The position numbers and the translations under genes were made by a program. The notes beneath the pieces were generated by a model that saw only the letters and a program-made list of their open reading frames with translations, ran no database searches and had not been told where the DNA came from. Below, piece by piece: positions 7,672 to 16,945 of a DNA stretch of 52,620 nucleotides. Positions within the stretch are counted from its first letter, which is position 1; each line of letters starts with the position of its first letter. Source of the DNA: Bacteroidota bacterium (GTDB lineage Bacteria > Bacteroidota > Bacteroidia > Palsa-965); assembly GCA_003153435.1 (NCBI GenBank), contig PLYR01000034.1:34144-86763 (forward strand), written 5' to 3'.

Positions 7672-8610
7672 ATGGAAAAAGAAATAACTGTATACCCTCC
7701 TGCAACTGTTGCAAATATTGTTTGTGGGTTTGATGTGCTTGGATTTGCATTAGATAAGCCAAGGGATAAAATGGTCGTCAGGCTTTTGCCTGAACGAAAA
7801 GTCAGTATTATTAATAAAGATGATTTTGACCTTCCTCCGGAACCCGAACGGAATGTTTCAGGTGCAGCTTTGTTAGCTATGTTAAAAGAACTCCCTGAAG
7901 GCATTGGGTTCGAAGTGGAGAGTACTAAAACAATACTCCCTGGAAGCGGTATAGGGTCTAGTGCTGCAAGCGCAGCAGGCGCTGTTGTCGGTGCAAATTA
8001 TTTGCTTGGAAACAGGTTCTCGGACAATGAGCTGGTACGGTTTGCAATGAGTGGGGAAGAGCTCGCTTCTGGAGTAAGACATGCCGATAACCTGGCACCC
8101 TGCATTTATGGAGGTGTTACGATTATCCGGAGCACTGATCCCTTGGATATTATAAAGATCCAGTCACCCTTGCTCTTTGTGACCATCATACATCCGCAGA
8201 TCGAGGTAAAAACTTCCGATGCAAGACAAATCTTAAAAAAGCAGATCCACCTCAGTCAAGCGATTCAGCAATGGGGAAATGTTGCAGGTCTCGTTGCCGG
8301 ATTTATGAAGGGTGATTATGACCTGATCAGCCGCTCTCTGGTTGATGGTATCATTGAACCGGTTCGGACTATTTTGATTCCGGGATTTGATGAAGTGAAA
8401 TCTCAAAGCATGAAAGCGGGTGCATTGGGAGGTGGAATTTCAGGTTCCGGTCCTTCTATATTCATGTTCAGCAGAACTGAAGAAACAGCCCACCTCGTGG
8501 AAAACCTCGGAGCTGAGACGTATTTGAAAATGGGGCTTCCATGCCGGACATATGTGAGTACAATCAATCAAGAGGGTGTGAAAATTACTCGGAAAGAAGT
8601 AATTCTCTGA
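7672..8610 (+). CDS. thrB: Homoserine kinase
   Basis: ThrB phosphorylates homoserine to O-phosphohomoserine with ATP. The 312-residue protein is a GHMP-family kinase: an N-terminal strand region with PATVANIVCGFDVLGFAL and the phosphate-binding loop LPGSGIGSSAAS at about residues 89-100. Near residue 253 the late glycine-rich motif ALGGGISGSGPSIF completes the fold. It starts 17 bases after the thrA stop and 28 bases before thrC, so the three genes form one operon under the same leader. Confidence 0.97.
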   Translation: MEKEITVYPPATVANIVCGFDVLGFALDKPRDKMVVRLLPERKVSIINKDDFDLPPEPERNVSGAALLAMLKELPEGIGFEVESTKTILPGSGIGSSAASAAGAVVGANYLLGNRFSDNELVRFAMSGEELASGVRHADNLAPCIYGGVTIIRSTDPLDIIKIQSPLLFVTIIHPQIEVKTSDARQILKKQIHLSQAIQQWGNVAGLVAGFMKGDYDLISRSLVDGIIEPVRTILIPGFDEVKSQSMKAGALGGGISGSGPSIFMFSRTEETAHLVENLGAETYLKMGLPCRTYVSTINQEGVKITRKEVIL

Positions 8611-8638
8611 TTCTCCCAACACTATTGAACATTTAGCT

Positions 8639-9958
8639 ATGAAAAAACAAATGAAATATTATAGTCTCCGAATGAAAAGCCCGGAAGTTGGTTTCAAGGA
8701 GGCCTGTATTAATGGACAAGCTCCTGATGGGGGCTTATATTTTCCACAATATATTCCGGCACTAACTCAAGATTGGCTGAAAAAATTCAGAAGCCTTTCT
8801 AAAGCAGAGCTTGCATTTTCTATTATGAGGCCATACGTGGAGAATTCTATGCCGGCGCATGAACTATTCAGAATCTGTGAAGAAACCTTTTCTTTTGAAT
8901 TCCCATTGCGACAACTCCGGGATGGTATTTATTCTCTAGAGTTATACCACGGCCCTACACTCTCTTTTAAGGATGTAGGTGCCCGATTTATGAGCCGTTG
9001 TCTCTCCTGGTTCTCCAGAGGAGATCATCCACCTATAACAGTGCTCGTCGCAACATCCGGTGATACCGGAAGTGCCGTTGCAAATGGATTTTTGAATGTT
9101 GATGGGGTGGAGGTAGTGATTCTTTATCCCGCCGGAATGGTGAGTAAAATTCAGGAGTTGCAGATGACCACGCTTGGAAAGAACGTGAGGGCCTTCGAGG
9201 TAAAAGGGACATTTGATGATTGTCAGAGGATGGTCAAAGAAGCATTTTCAGATGAGGAATTAAAAAAAAATTTATACCTCACCTCCGCCAATTCCATAAA
9301 TGTGGCACGATGGCTTCCTCAGCAGGTCTACTATTTTTTTGCGCTTCAGCAGTGGAGTGCAGAATGCCCTCCGGTTTTTTCCGTGCCCAGTGGAAATTTT
9401 GGAAATATTTGCTCGGGTTTACTTGCTTTCAAATCGGGAATGCCTTCCTCTCATTTTATAGCGGCGTGTAATAGCAATAAGGTATTCACCGAATTTATGA
9501 AATCAGGAATATACTCTCCTATCAAATCGGTGAGTACGATTTCGAATGCCATGGATGTAGGAAACCCCAGTAATTTTTCGAGAGTGATGGAATTATTTGG
9601 GAAAAGTCATGGAGATATGAAGAAAGTAATCAGCAGTTATAGTGTAAATGATCATCAGACAGAAGAGACTTTGTGGGAAGTGTATCGCAAAGACGGATAT
9701 CTGCTAGACCCACATGGTGCCGTAGCCTGCAGGGCTCTGATGAACTATCAGGAAAAACACCCTGGAGAGCCTGGAATCATCCTTGAAACGGCACATCCGG
9801 TGAAATTTGGAGAGATCATCGAGACCATTACGGAAGAAGCCGTAAGGATCCCTTCTTCAGTGAAGCCGTTATTGGAACTTCAAAAACAGACAGAGGTTAT
9901 TGCCCCCCTGTATAACGAATTGAAAAACCGGCTTTCCAGGAATGAACTCAAATATTAG
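8639..9958 (+). CDS. thrC: Threonine synthase
   Basis: ThrC converts O-phosphohomoserine to threonine with pyridoxal phosphate. The 439-residue protein shows the family start (GLYFP near 33) and the cofactor Lys K111 in SFKDVGARF. Further on are the phosphate/PLP loop SGDTGSAVANGF and the late DPHGAVACRAL motif. It is the last gene of the thr operon. The ATG at 8651 (MKYYSL) is an alternative start that would trim four residues. Its stop codon overlaps by four bases the end of the convergent pentapeptide-repeat gene, so no terminator separates the two units. Confidence 0.97.
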   Translation: MKKQMKYYSLRMKSPEVGFKEACINGQAPDGGLYFPQYIPALTQDWLKKFRSLSKAELAFSIMRPYVENSMPAHELFRICEETFSFEFPLRQLRDGIYSLELYHGPTLSFKDVGARFMSRCLSWFSRGDHPPITVLVATSGDTGSAVANGFLNVDGVEVVILYPAGMVSKIQELQMTTLGKNVRAFEVKGTFDDCQRMVKEAFSDEELKKNLYLTSANSINVARWLPQQVYYFFALQQWSAECPPVFSVPSGNFGNICSGLLAFKSGMPSSHFIAACNSNKVFTEFMKSGIYSPIKSVSTISNAMDVGNPSNFSRVMELFGKSHGDMKKVISSYSVNDHQTEETLWEVYRKDGYLLDPHGAVACRALMNYQEKHPGEPGIILETAHPVKFGEIIETITEEAVRIPSSVKPLLELQKQTEVIAPLYNELKNRLSRNELKY

Positions 9959-10527
9959 AGCAAACGAATATCATGCCTTGAAAGCAATCCCGGAAGTCCA
10001 TGTAAAGAAAAACTGGCTTTTTTAATATCATTTAGCTCCGGGTCTATGCTGAAATTAAATGCGGAAGTCAGATCGGCTTTTCGAAGAGAAGTTTTGTTAA
10101 ACAGGGTTCCGAGGAGGTCTGATTTGTCAAATATTGCCTCACTCAGGTCGCAGGATGAAAAATTTACATCTTTAAGAGACGAGTTGAAGAATAAGGTTTT
10201 AGGGAGTTTCTTACCCATGAAAGTGGCAAAATCAAGAATACAATGTTTAAACTGGACGCTAAATAAAAAATTGTCACATTCACTAAAATTCACCCCGAGT
10301 AATTTGGAGTCGGAAAATAAAATGTTCCTTAAACCTGTGTTCATCAGTTTTGCAAGGGAGAGATTGCAGTTCTGAAAGTGACAGTCCGTAAACCGGTTTC
10401 CAGAAAGATTACTTCCTGAAAAATCGCAAGCCCTGAAAATGCATTGATCGAATTCACGGTTCTTTAATTCCTTACCAGCATAGTTGACCTTTTCAAATGT
10501 TTTATGCTCATGTATTTTCTCTTCCAT
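9955..10527 (-). CDS. Pentapeptide-repeat protein (Qnr/McbG-like fold)
   Basis: The protein of about 190 residues is built almost wholly of A(D/N)LXX-like pentapeptides (for example FSGSNLSGNRF, LSEAIFDKSDLLG), which fold as a right-handed quadrilateral beta-helix. The C-terminal stretch from SIDPELNDIKKA to GLLSRHDI is a conserved cap in chromosomal Bacteroidota relatives. Some members, such as Qnr, protect DNA gyrase by mimicking DNA, but most chromosomal ones have no known role and I do not assign resistance. The ATG at 10527 is preferred over the TTG two codons upstream. It follows the methyltransferase gene by 11 bases and may share its transcript. Confidence 0.85.
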   Translation of the reverse strand: MEEKIHEHKTFEKVNYAGKELKNREFDQCIFRACDFSGSNLSGNRFTDCHFQNCNLSLAKLMNTGLRNILFSDSKLLGVNFSECDNFLFSVQFKHCILDFATFMGKKLPKTLFFNSSLKDVNFSSCDLSEAIFDKSDLLGTLFNKTSLRKADLTSAFNFSIDPELNDIKKASFSLHGLPGLLSRHDIRLL

Positions 10528-10538
10528 TGTCAAAGCTC

Positions 10539-11141
10539 TTATTTATACATAAATATAGTATAGTCTCCCGCTTGATAATCTTCTCTCATGGAAACTTTCG
10601 AAGTAAGAGTGCGGGTATATTCCATAATTCGGTAAGGTTGGTAAGCGTTAAGCTCTCCTGGAGGATGACCTACCTTACTGAGCAGGTTAAACCCCAGCCC
10701 TTTTTTAGACACAGAAAAAAGCTTCGCAATCATTTCAAAAATGAATAAAGGATTGGCGTGCCTATAGTTCAATGTTCCGGAAGCAAAAACGAAATCAGCA
10801 GGTGGAAGCTGGCATTCCCATATATTAGCTTGAACGAATTTGGTACGTGGGATATGTCCGTACTGTTTTTTGGCAAGAATAATAAAAGGCTCCAGCTGAT
10901 CTATTCCTGTGTAGTCTATTCCAGGGTAACGCAAGCCGAGATGGACTCTTAGATCGCCCCGCCCACAACCTACGTCAAGTACAGAATGATTACTCAGATC
11001 AGCAATGTCTGCCAGCACTTCAAAACGAACCTGTTGGCTGCTCTCGGTATTCCATCCCAGAGCCATTGAAGACCGCAGTCCATAGGCCTTAATACGGGCC
11101 ATGTGGTAGGCTTCAATTTTTTGAAGATTCGGATCTGACAA
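10539..11141 (-). CDS. Class I SAM-dependent methyltransferase
   Basis: The 200-residue protein has the Rossmann-like methyltransferase motif I VLDVGCGRGDLR at about 55-66. An acidic ribose-binding residue follows in GIDQLEP, and motif IV-like FVFASGTLNY comes later. The substrate cannot be predicted. The longest frame starts with TTG at 11141, nine bases after atpG. An ATG at 11102 would trim 13 residues. I keep the longer form because KIEAYHMARIKAYG reads as one helix, but the choice is open. It probably rides on the end of the atp transcript without functional linkage to ATP synthase. Confidence 0.8.
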   Translation of the reverse strand: MSDPNLQKIEAYHMARIKAYGLRSSMALGWNTESSQQVRFEVLADIADLSNHSVLDVGCGRGDLRVHLGLRYPGIDYTGIDQLEPFIILAKKQYGHIPRTKFVQANIWECQLPPADFVFASGTLNYRHANPLFIFEMIAKLFSVSKKGLGFNLLSKVGHPPGELNAYQPYRIMEYTRTLTSKVSMREDYQAGDYTIFMYK

Positions 11142-11150
11142 GATTGGTTC

Positions 11151-12029
11151 TTAACCGTTGAGGGCTTCAGCCCCACCAACAATTTCAAGAATTTCGTTGG
11201 TGATGGAAGCTTGACGAGCTTTATTATAGGATAATTTAAGTTCTCTCAAAAGATCCTTCGCGTTATCCGTAGCTTTGTGCATTGCAGTCATACGTGCTCC
11301 ATGTTCAGCAGCATGAGAATCTAGCAGGGCTTTATAAATCTGGGTCTTGAGAGAACGTGGAATAAGATCCTTAACGATTTCTTCCTTAGATGGTTCAAAA
11401 ATGTAATCAACCTTAGAGCTTTTTCCTTCGGTTTTTGTAGCTACAACCGGTAAAAACTGCTCGACAGTTGGTATCTGAACCGCTGCATTTTTGAACTGAT
11501 TGTAAATGATGTCAATTTTATCAAACTCTCCCTTGGCATAAACTTCCATAATTTTTTCTGCTACCGGAGCAACGTTATCATAGGTGAGCTTATCGAAAAG
11601 CTCATTTAGCTTACGGGGCATATCGGATCCAATTATTTTGAATTCCGTCCTTCGGAAAAAATCATTCCCTTTTTTACCGATGCAAAGTACAGTTACATTA
11701 TATGCTTTATACTCGTTCTTGGCGAGAGCAACGGCACGTTTGATAATATTCGCATTAAATGCACCCGCAAGGCCACGATTTGAAGTTACAACAATGAGCA
11801 GAACATTCTTTACAGGCCGCTCCTTTGAAAAAGTCCCATCATTGCTGTCAAGACTGGCACTTAAATTTTCAAGGATTTCTCTTAGCTTTTTAGCATAAGG
11901 CCTCATCTGAGTAATAGCTTCCTGTGCTCTTCTCAACTTAGCTGCACTCACCATTTTCATAGCACTGGTGATCTGCTGGGTAGATGAAATGGAAGTGATC
12001 CGGTTACGTACTTCTTTTAAACTGGCCAT
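11151..12029 (-). CDS. atpG: ATP synthase F1 subunit gamma
   Basis: The gamma subunit is the rotating central stalk that couples c-ring rotation to catalysis in the alpha/beta hexamer. The 292-residue length is normal. The N-terminal helix (LKEVRNRITSISSTQQITSAMKMVSAAKL) and the C-terminal helix (ARMTAMHKATDNAKDLL) carry the family signatures; together they form the coiled-coil axle. It follows atpA by three bases and is the last atp gene of this cluster. Genes for beta and epsilon (atpD, atpC) are not here, as is usual in Bacteroidota. Confidence 0.97.
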   Translation of the reverse strand: MASLKEVRNRITSISSTQQITSAMKMVSAAKLRRAQEAITQMRPYAKKLREILENLSASLDSNDGTFSKERPVKNVLLIVVTSNRGLAGAFNANIIKRAVALAKNEYKAYNVTVLCIGKKGNDFFRRTEFKIIGSDMPRKLNELFDKLTYDNVAPVAEKIMEVYAKGEFDKIDIIYNQFKNAAVQIPTVEQFLPVVATKTEGKSSKVDYIFEPSKEEIVKDLIPRSLKTQIYKALLDSHAAEHGARMTAMHKATDNAKDLLRELKLSYNKARQASITNEILEIVGGAEALNG

Positions 12030-12032
12030 TGC

Positions 12033-13613
12033 TTAATGTTTGTATTTGGCAGCGAGGTCTTTTCCAACTGATTCAAGCGTGTTTGTGATATCGTCTGTAA
12101 GTTGTCCGGCCTTAAGTCCGTTAAGGACATCTTTATTTTTTGCTTCCAGATATTGAAGGAATTCTGTTTCAAATTCCCTTACTTTATTTACAGGTACATC
12201 TCTGAGAAGCCCCTTGGTTCCAAGATAAATGATAGCGATTTGTTGTTCTACACGCAGTGGTGAGAACTGACCTTGTTTAAGGATTTCCACATTACGGGAA
12301 CCTTTATCAAGAACTGCTTTGGTAGCAGAGTCAAGGTCAGAACCGAATTTAGAGAACGCTTCAAGTTCCCTGTACTGAGCTTGGTCAAGTTTCAGGGTTC
12401 CTGCTACTTTCTTCATGGATTTAATCTGTGCATTTCCACCTACACGGGATACAGAGATACCTACGTTGATCGCAGGGCGTACTCCTGAGTTAAACAGGTT
12501 AGACTCCAGAAAGATCTGACCATCGGTAATTGAAATTACGTTCGTCGGAATATAAGCAGAAACGTCGCCGGCTTGGGTTTCAATAATTGGAAGAGCAGTC
12601 AAGGATCCTCCACCTTTAACAAGCGGACGGATACTTTCAGGCAAGTCATTCATGGCCTGGGCAATACTGTCGGTCTTGTTAATTTTTGCCGCACGCTCGA
12701 GCAAACGGGAGTGCAGGTAGAATACGTCACCAGGATATGCTTCACGTCCAGGAGGACGACGGAGAAGAAGGGATACCTCACGGTAAGCTACCGCCTGTTT
12801 GGAAAGGTCATCATAAACAACAAGTGCTGGCTTACCGGTATCCCGGAAGAATTCCCCGATTGCTGCTCCAGCCATCGGTGCATAGAACTGCATCGGTGCA
12901 GGGTCAGAAGCGGTAGCACAAACAATGGCTGTGTAGGCCATAGCTCCGTTTTCTTCAAGGACACGTACAATATTCGCAACGGTAGAACCTTTTTGTCCGA
13001 TAGCTACGTAGATACAGAATACGGGTTCTCCTTTTTCGTAAAATTCTTTCTGGTTGATGATAGTATCAATACAGACAGCAGTCTTTCCGGTCTGACGGTC
13101 GCCGATAACCAACTCCCGCTGTCCGCGTCCGATTGGAATCATGGCATCGATCGCCTTGATCCCTGTTTGGAGAGGTTCGTTTACGGGCTGACGATAGATT
13201 ACACCAGGAGCCTTACGCTCGAGGGGCATTTCATACAAATCACCTTTAATGGGGCCTTTCCCATCGATCGGGTTGCCGAGCGTATCTACCACTCGACCTA
13301 GCATACCGTTACCAACTTTAATGGAGGCAATCTTTCGGGTCCGTTTAACGGAATCACCTTCTTTGATATTATTAGATGAGCCCAGTAATACCGCTCCTAC
13401 GTTATCTTCTTCCAGATTCAGAACGATTCCTTTAAGTCCATTCTCGAACTCAATAAGTTCACCCGACTGAACATTCGACAATCCATAGATACGGGCGATA
13501 CCGTCACCAACCTGGAGCACGGTTCCGATCTCTTCCAGTTCGGTTGCTGATTTTACGCCAGCCAGTTGCTGACGGAGTATTGCGGAGACTTCTGATGGTT
13601 TAATTTCTGCCAT
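12033..13613 (-). CDS. atpA: ATP synthase F1 subunit alpha
   Basis: The 526-residue alpha subunit forms the non-catalytic nucleotide sites of F1. An N-terminal beta-barrel domain (about 25-95) is followed by the nucleotide-binding domain with P-loop GDRQTGKTA near residue 172, the Walker B region [12 protein letters not shown], and the alpha signature [14 protein letters not shown] near 375. The C-terminal helical domain ends in KYKH. It lies six bases after atpH. The product must pair with a beta subunit encoded elsewhere. Confidence 0.98.
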   Translation of the reverse strand: MAEIKPSEVSAILRQQLAGVKSATELEEIGTVLQVGDGIARIYGLSNVQSGELIEFENGLKGIVLNLEEDNVGAVLLGSSNNIKEGDSVKRTRKIASIKVGNGMLGRVVDTLGNPIDGKGPIKGDLYEMPLERKAPGVIYRQPVNEPLQTGIKAIDAMIPIGRGQRELVIGDRQTGKTAVCIDTIINQKEFYEKGEPVFCIYVAIGQKGSTVANIVRVLEENGAMAYTAIVCATASDPAPMQFYAPMAGAAIGEFFRDTGKPALVVYDDLSKQAVAYREVSLLLRRPPGREAYPGDVFYLHSRLLERAAKINKTDSIAQAMNDLPESIRPLVKGGGSLTALPIIETQAGDVSAYIPTNVISITDGQIFLESNLFNSGVRPAINVGISVSRVGGNAQIKSMKKVAGTLKLDQAQYRELEAFSKFGSDLDSATKAVLDKGSRNVEILKQGQFSPLRVEQQIAIIYLGTKGLLRDVPVNKVREFETEFLQYLEAKNKDVLNGLKAGQLTDDITNTLESVGKDLAAKYKH

Positions 13614-13619
13614 TTTATT

Positions 13620-14168
13620 TTAGTTTAATGTATTCTCTTTAAATGTTCTTTCGAGTTGACGAAGTTTACCCAGAATGCTGGTATCGTTTTGTTTATCACC
13701 TACGCGGAGGATGAATCCCCCGATCAGATCTTTATTAACTTTTTCGACCAGTTCCACTTCTGAATTCAATTGTTTCCTGACGAGTTCATAAACTTTTTTG
13801 CGCATTTCTTCATCCAGGCCGGAAGCGGTTGTAATGACTGCAGTGAGGATATGCTTGTGATTTTTGTACTTCCGGACAAACTCCTCACAGATTAGTTCAA
13901 GGAATTCTTCCCTTTTTTGTGTAGCAATAAGCTGCAAGAAAGCGTTGGTAATCGGAGTGATGGTTTTGGAAAAGATCAATTCGAGTATTTCCTTTTTCTT
14001 TTCGGTTTTGATCACTGGGCTCCTGAGCATCGCTGAAAAATCACGATTTTCTTTGATTGTCTTCAGGATCAATAATACATCAATTTGAACTTTTTCAAGC
14101 TCCCCTTTTTCGAGGGATTGATCAAGCAACGATTTAGCATATCGAGAAGAAGCCCTTGTTCCTTTCAT
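13620..14168 (-). CDS. atpH: ATP synthase F1 subunit delta
   Basis: The delta (OSCP) subunit joins the peripheral b stalk to the top of F1. The 182-residue protein has the conserved N-terminal start (RYAKSLLDQSLEKGEL) that forms a six-helix bundle, and the C-terminal signature LIGGFILRVGDKQNDTSI. The start ATG at 14168 lies one base after the atpF stop, so translation is likely coupled. Confidence 0.95.
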   Translation of the reverse strand: MKGTRASSRYAKSLLDQSLEKGELEKVQIDVLLILKTIKENRDFSAMLRSPVIKTEKKKEILELIFSKTITPITNAFLQLIATQKREEFLELICEEFVRKYKNHKHILTAVITTASGLDEEMRKKVYELVRKQLNSEVELVEKVNKDLIGGFILRVGDKQNDTSILGKLRQLERTFKENTLN

Positions 14169-14169
14169 C

Positions 14170-14664
14170 TTAATTCAGGTTAACGTCGTTAAGGAGTGTT
14201 TTCACCAGAGTCTTTTGCTTATCACTGGAGGAAAGTTCTTCTTTCAAAATCTTTTCAGCAATTTCAAGAGAAAGTGCGGCTACCTGGTTTTTCATTTCAG
14301 CTATAGCAGCATTCTTTTCACTTTGAATATTTTCACGGGCGGACTTGAGAAGTTTATCTGCTTCCTTCTGTGCAGCACCTTTGGCTTCACCGACAATCTG
14401 ATCCTTGATCTCCCGTGCTTCTTTCAGCATAATATCGCGCTGATTTCGAGCTTCGTTAAGAAGTTTTTCATTGTTTGACTGAAGCTCTGCCATTTCTTTT
14501 TTGGCACGCTCGGCTGAACCCAGTGCATTTGTGATAAAATCTTCACGCTCTTTGAGCATATTTAAGATTGGTTTCCAGGCAAATTTTTTCAGGATCCAAA
14601 AAATGATGCCAAAGGATACAAGCATCCAGAAGATAAGGCCGAATTCGGGTTTTACTAATTGCAT
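14170..14664 (-). CDS. atpF: ATP synthase Fo subunit b
   Basis: Subunit b is the peripheral stator stalk. The 164-residue protein has one N-terminal membrane helix (about 8-27, FGLIFWMLVSFGIIFWILKKF) followed by a long charged helical coil rich in Ala, Lys and Glu that reaches delta at the C-terminus. Only one b-type gene is present, so the stalk is probably a homodimer. It is separated from atpE by 83 bases that contain a terminator-like hairpin. Confidence 0.96.
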   Translation of the reverse strand: MQLVKPEFGLIFWMLVSFGIIFWILKKFAWKPILNMLKEREDFITNALGSAERAKKEMAELQSNNEKLLNEARNQRDIMLKEAREIKDQIVGEAKGAAQKEADKLLKSARENIQSEKNAAIAEMKNQVAALSLEIAEKILKEELSSSDKQKTLVKTLLNDVNLN

Positions 14665-14698
14665 GATTTTATATTTAAATAATCAGTTCAATCATTTG

Positions 14699-14739
14699 AA
14701 AAATCTCTGCATCATCACCAACCGTGATAATGCAGAGAT
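14699..14739 (-). terminator. Terminator-quality hairpin between atpE and atpF
   Basis: Read on the minus strand, ATCTCTGCAT, one base, ATCAC, a five-base loop, GTGAT, one base, ATGCAGAGAT form a stem of ten plus five perfect pairs with a single mismatch between them. It is followed directly by a run of five T. It starts nine bases after the atpE stop and ends 35 bases before atpF. This is the form of an intrinsic terminator, yet atpF, atpH, atpA and atpG must be expressed from beyond it. A partial terminator or an RNA processing/stability stem is the likely role. Confidence 0.8.
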
Positions 14740-14747
14740 AAATTTTC

Positions 14748-15071
<324 letters not shown>

Positions 15072-16199
15072 TTAATGATGTTCTGCGTGTGCATGTTCTT
15101 CGGTTGCAGAACCGAAATACATTGCAGCAAGCAGTGTGAATACATAAGCCTGCAAGAATGCAACCAGCAATTCCAACATGCCCATGAAAATAGTAAAGGC
15201 TACAGAGAAGATCGCAACTCCAAAACCTACTCCGGTACTCATTTCCGCAAAAATGAAGATAAGAGAGAAGAAGGATAAGGCTATGATGTGACCTGCAAGT
15301 ATGTTTGCAAACAGTCGGATCATCAATACGAAAGGTTTAAGAAACATCCCAAAGATCTCAATCGGGGTAAGGAGAACAAGAACTCCGATGGGAACACCCG
15401 GCATTGCCAGAATATGCCTCCAATAATTTGCATTGCTACTGAAAAGAGTTATGATGAAAACGATTGCCGCTAACGTCATGGCTACTGCAATATTCCCAGT
15501 TACATTGGCTCCTCCAGGAAGGAATGGGATCAGCCCGAGCATATTGCTCAGCCAGATGAAAAAGAAGATGGTAAGCAGGAAAGGCATATAGCGAGCATAT
15601 TTTTTTTCGCCAATAGCAGATTTTGCAATATCATCTCTTACAAAAAGGATCATGGGTTCTACAAAACTTTGTATTCCTTTTGGAGCAACTCCAGGCGAGC
15701 GCTTATATGCTTTAGCAGCGGAAAGAAAAATCCAAAGCATCAGTGCCATGGTAATGAAAATAGATAGTACATTCTTGGTTATGGATAAGTCCCACACCGT
15801 AGAGGTGACCGCTTCATCTTCCACGCCGTTTGCGCCCAGAGCAATCATTTTGTGGCTTCCGTCCTTCAGCTTTTCATATTTAAATCCGCGGGTTCCATCC
15901 TCGAGGTGACTGGAAAGAAATACAGATAGACCTCGGCTCGAATAGAGAATGACAGGAAGGGGAACTGCAATATGACCAGCAATATGCCATTCGTGTGAAT
16001 CTGAAATATGATCAATGATTAGTTCACCAGCATTAAATTTTTCGGATTTAGGCTCCACTTTTTCAACAGAAGGAGTTTGGGCCCGGAGGGTATCATTATC
16101 TGGATCGCCGGCAAAAAGAAGGCTTGTAGGGAGAATAAATGCTAATATTAGCAGGAAACGCCTGAAAAACATCTCGAAACTCTTGTAGTTATTGGCCAT
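15072..16199 (-). CDS. atpB: ATP synthase Fo subunit a, with exported N-terminal extension
   Basis: Subunit a forms the proton half-channels next to the c-ring. The C-terminal two thirds carry the membrane helices and the essential Arg in MIRLFANILAGH. The protein is 375 residues, about 100 longer than the enteric form. It begins with a signal-peptide-like segment (FFRRFLLILAFILPTSLLFA) and a soluble, charged region of about 100 residues before the first core helix, an extension common in Bacteroidota. The last residues are His-rich (HAHAEHH). An ATG at 16172 would drop nine residues and give a more compact signal sequence. A gap of 144 bases precedes the gene. Confidence 0.96.
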   Translation of the reverse strand: MANNYKSFEMFFRRFLLILAFILPTSLLFAGDPDNDTLRAQTPSVEKVEPKSEKFNAGELIIDHISDSHEWHIAGHIAVPLPVILYSSRGLSVFLSSHLEDGTRGFKYEKLKDGSHKMIALGANGVEDEAVTSTVWDLSITKNVLSIFITMALMLWIFLSAAKAYKRSPGVAPKGIQSFVEPMILFVRDDIAKSAIGEKKYARYMPFLLTIFFFIWLSNMLGLIPFLPGGANVTGNIAVAMTLAAIVFIITLFSSNANYWRHILAMPGVPIGVLVLLTPIEIFGMFLKPFVLMIRLFANILAGHIIALSFFSLIFIFAEMSTGVGFGVAIFSVAFTIFMGMLELLVAFLQAYVFTLLAAMYFGSATEEHAHAEHH

Positions 16200-16343
16200 C
16201 TGGCAGAGAGGGTTAGCAATTTTGGAAATCGGGTGCGAAGATAGATAATCTGCAACAAATAGTGAATAATTGGGAGGGTATTTTTTAACAAAATATTAGA
16301 AAGGATTGCTTTGCTGGTAAAGATAACCCCAATGCGACTTCAA

Positions 16344-16712
16344 CTATTTTTTTAGTTTCTGGTATAGGGAGGATACTTCGAAGACGGAGAAAAACAAATA
16401 CATAGCCAAAAAGTAAAGCGCAATGGCTCTGGCGTGGTCTCTGTTAATAAGGAAAACAATTATGAGAAAAGTGAGATAAGCAAGGAGTTTAAGAGCTGTG
16501 ATACCCATGAATTTACCAACAAATGCCTTTGGATCACCTTTTGATGATTTGAGCAGATAAGCATGTACGAGGAAGGTACTCAGCGAAAAGAAGATAAGTA
16601 TAAACCAGGAAATCTGATCATGAAGAAATTCCGGTGTAAACAGGTTCCAGGCGTAAAGTAAGACTCCACATAAAATTGTGAAAACAAGCAGCTTAGGACC
16701 AAAGGATTTCAT
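16344..16712 (-). CDS. Small four-helix membrane protein of the atp cluster
   Basis: The 122-residue protein has four predicted membrane helices (about 8-26, 32-52, 68-88 and 96-114) with short Lys-rich loops. I do not recognise a named family. It overlaps the atpZ stop by four bases (ATGA) and precedes atpB, the position occupied in many bacteria by AtpI, an assembly or ion-uptake helper of the c-ring. An AtpI-like role is therefore possible, but this is inferred from place and topology only. Confidence 0.75.
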   Translation of the reverse strand: MKSFGPKLLVFTILCGVLLYAWNLFTPEFLHDQISWFILIFFSLSTFLVHAYLLKSSKGDPKAFVGKFMGITALKLLAYLTFLIIVFLINRDHARAIALYFLAMYLFFSVFEVSSLYQKLKK

Positions 16713-16945
16713 TTCTTCTTCAGAAAGTCACGGATAAAGAACCAGAGGGCGACAGCCACCCCAACAAGGCAAAGAATAAGGGTAAAGATTGGAACTTTTT
16801 TAAACTCGAGGAAATTATCGAGCCAATGCCCGGCAAATATAAATACCCCCATGATGGCTACCATTTGCAACCCCATGGCCGAATATTTAAAAAAATCAGT
16901 AGGCGACTGCTTTTTCTTTGGCGGTGGCGTTGGACGGTCCTGCAT
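16709..16945 (-). CDS. AtpZ/AtpI-family small membrane protein
   Basis: The 78-residue protein has a Pro/Lys-rich N-terminus and two membrane helices (about 24-43 and 53-72) with the family hallmark GHWLDNFL between them. This family sits at the head of many atp operons and has been linked to c-ring assembly or Mg/Ca transport. Its first 50 bases overlap the end of the bactofilin gene in another frame, which is unusual and suggests tight translational coupling. Confidence 0.85.
   Translation of the reverse strand: MQDRPTPPPKKKQSPTDFFKYSAMGLQMVAIMGVFIFAGHWLDNFLEFKKVPIFTLILCLVGVAVALWFFIRDFLKKK

Noticed and set aside
9955-10527. Quinolone-resistance (Qnr) gene
   Set aside because: The pentapeptide fold is shared, but similar chromosomal proteins are widespread in Bacteroidota with no demonstrated resistance role, and there is no mobile context.
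12573-13301. 242-codon plus-strand frame opposite atpA
   Set aside because: It is antisense to a highly conserved gene, has no recognisable domain and reflects codon bias of atpA.
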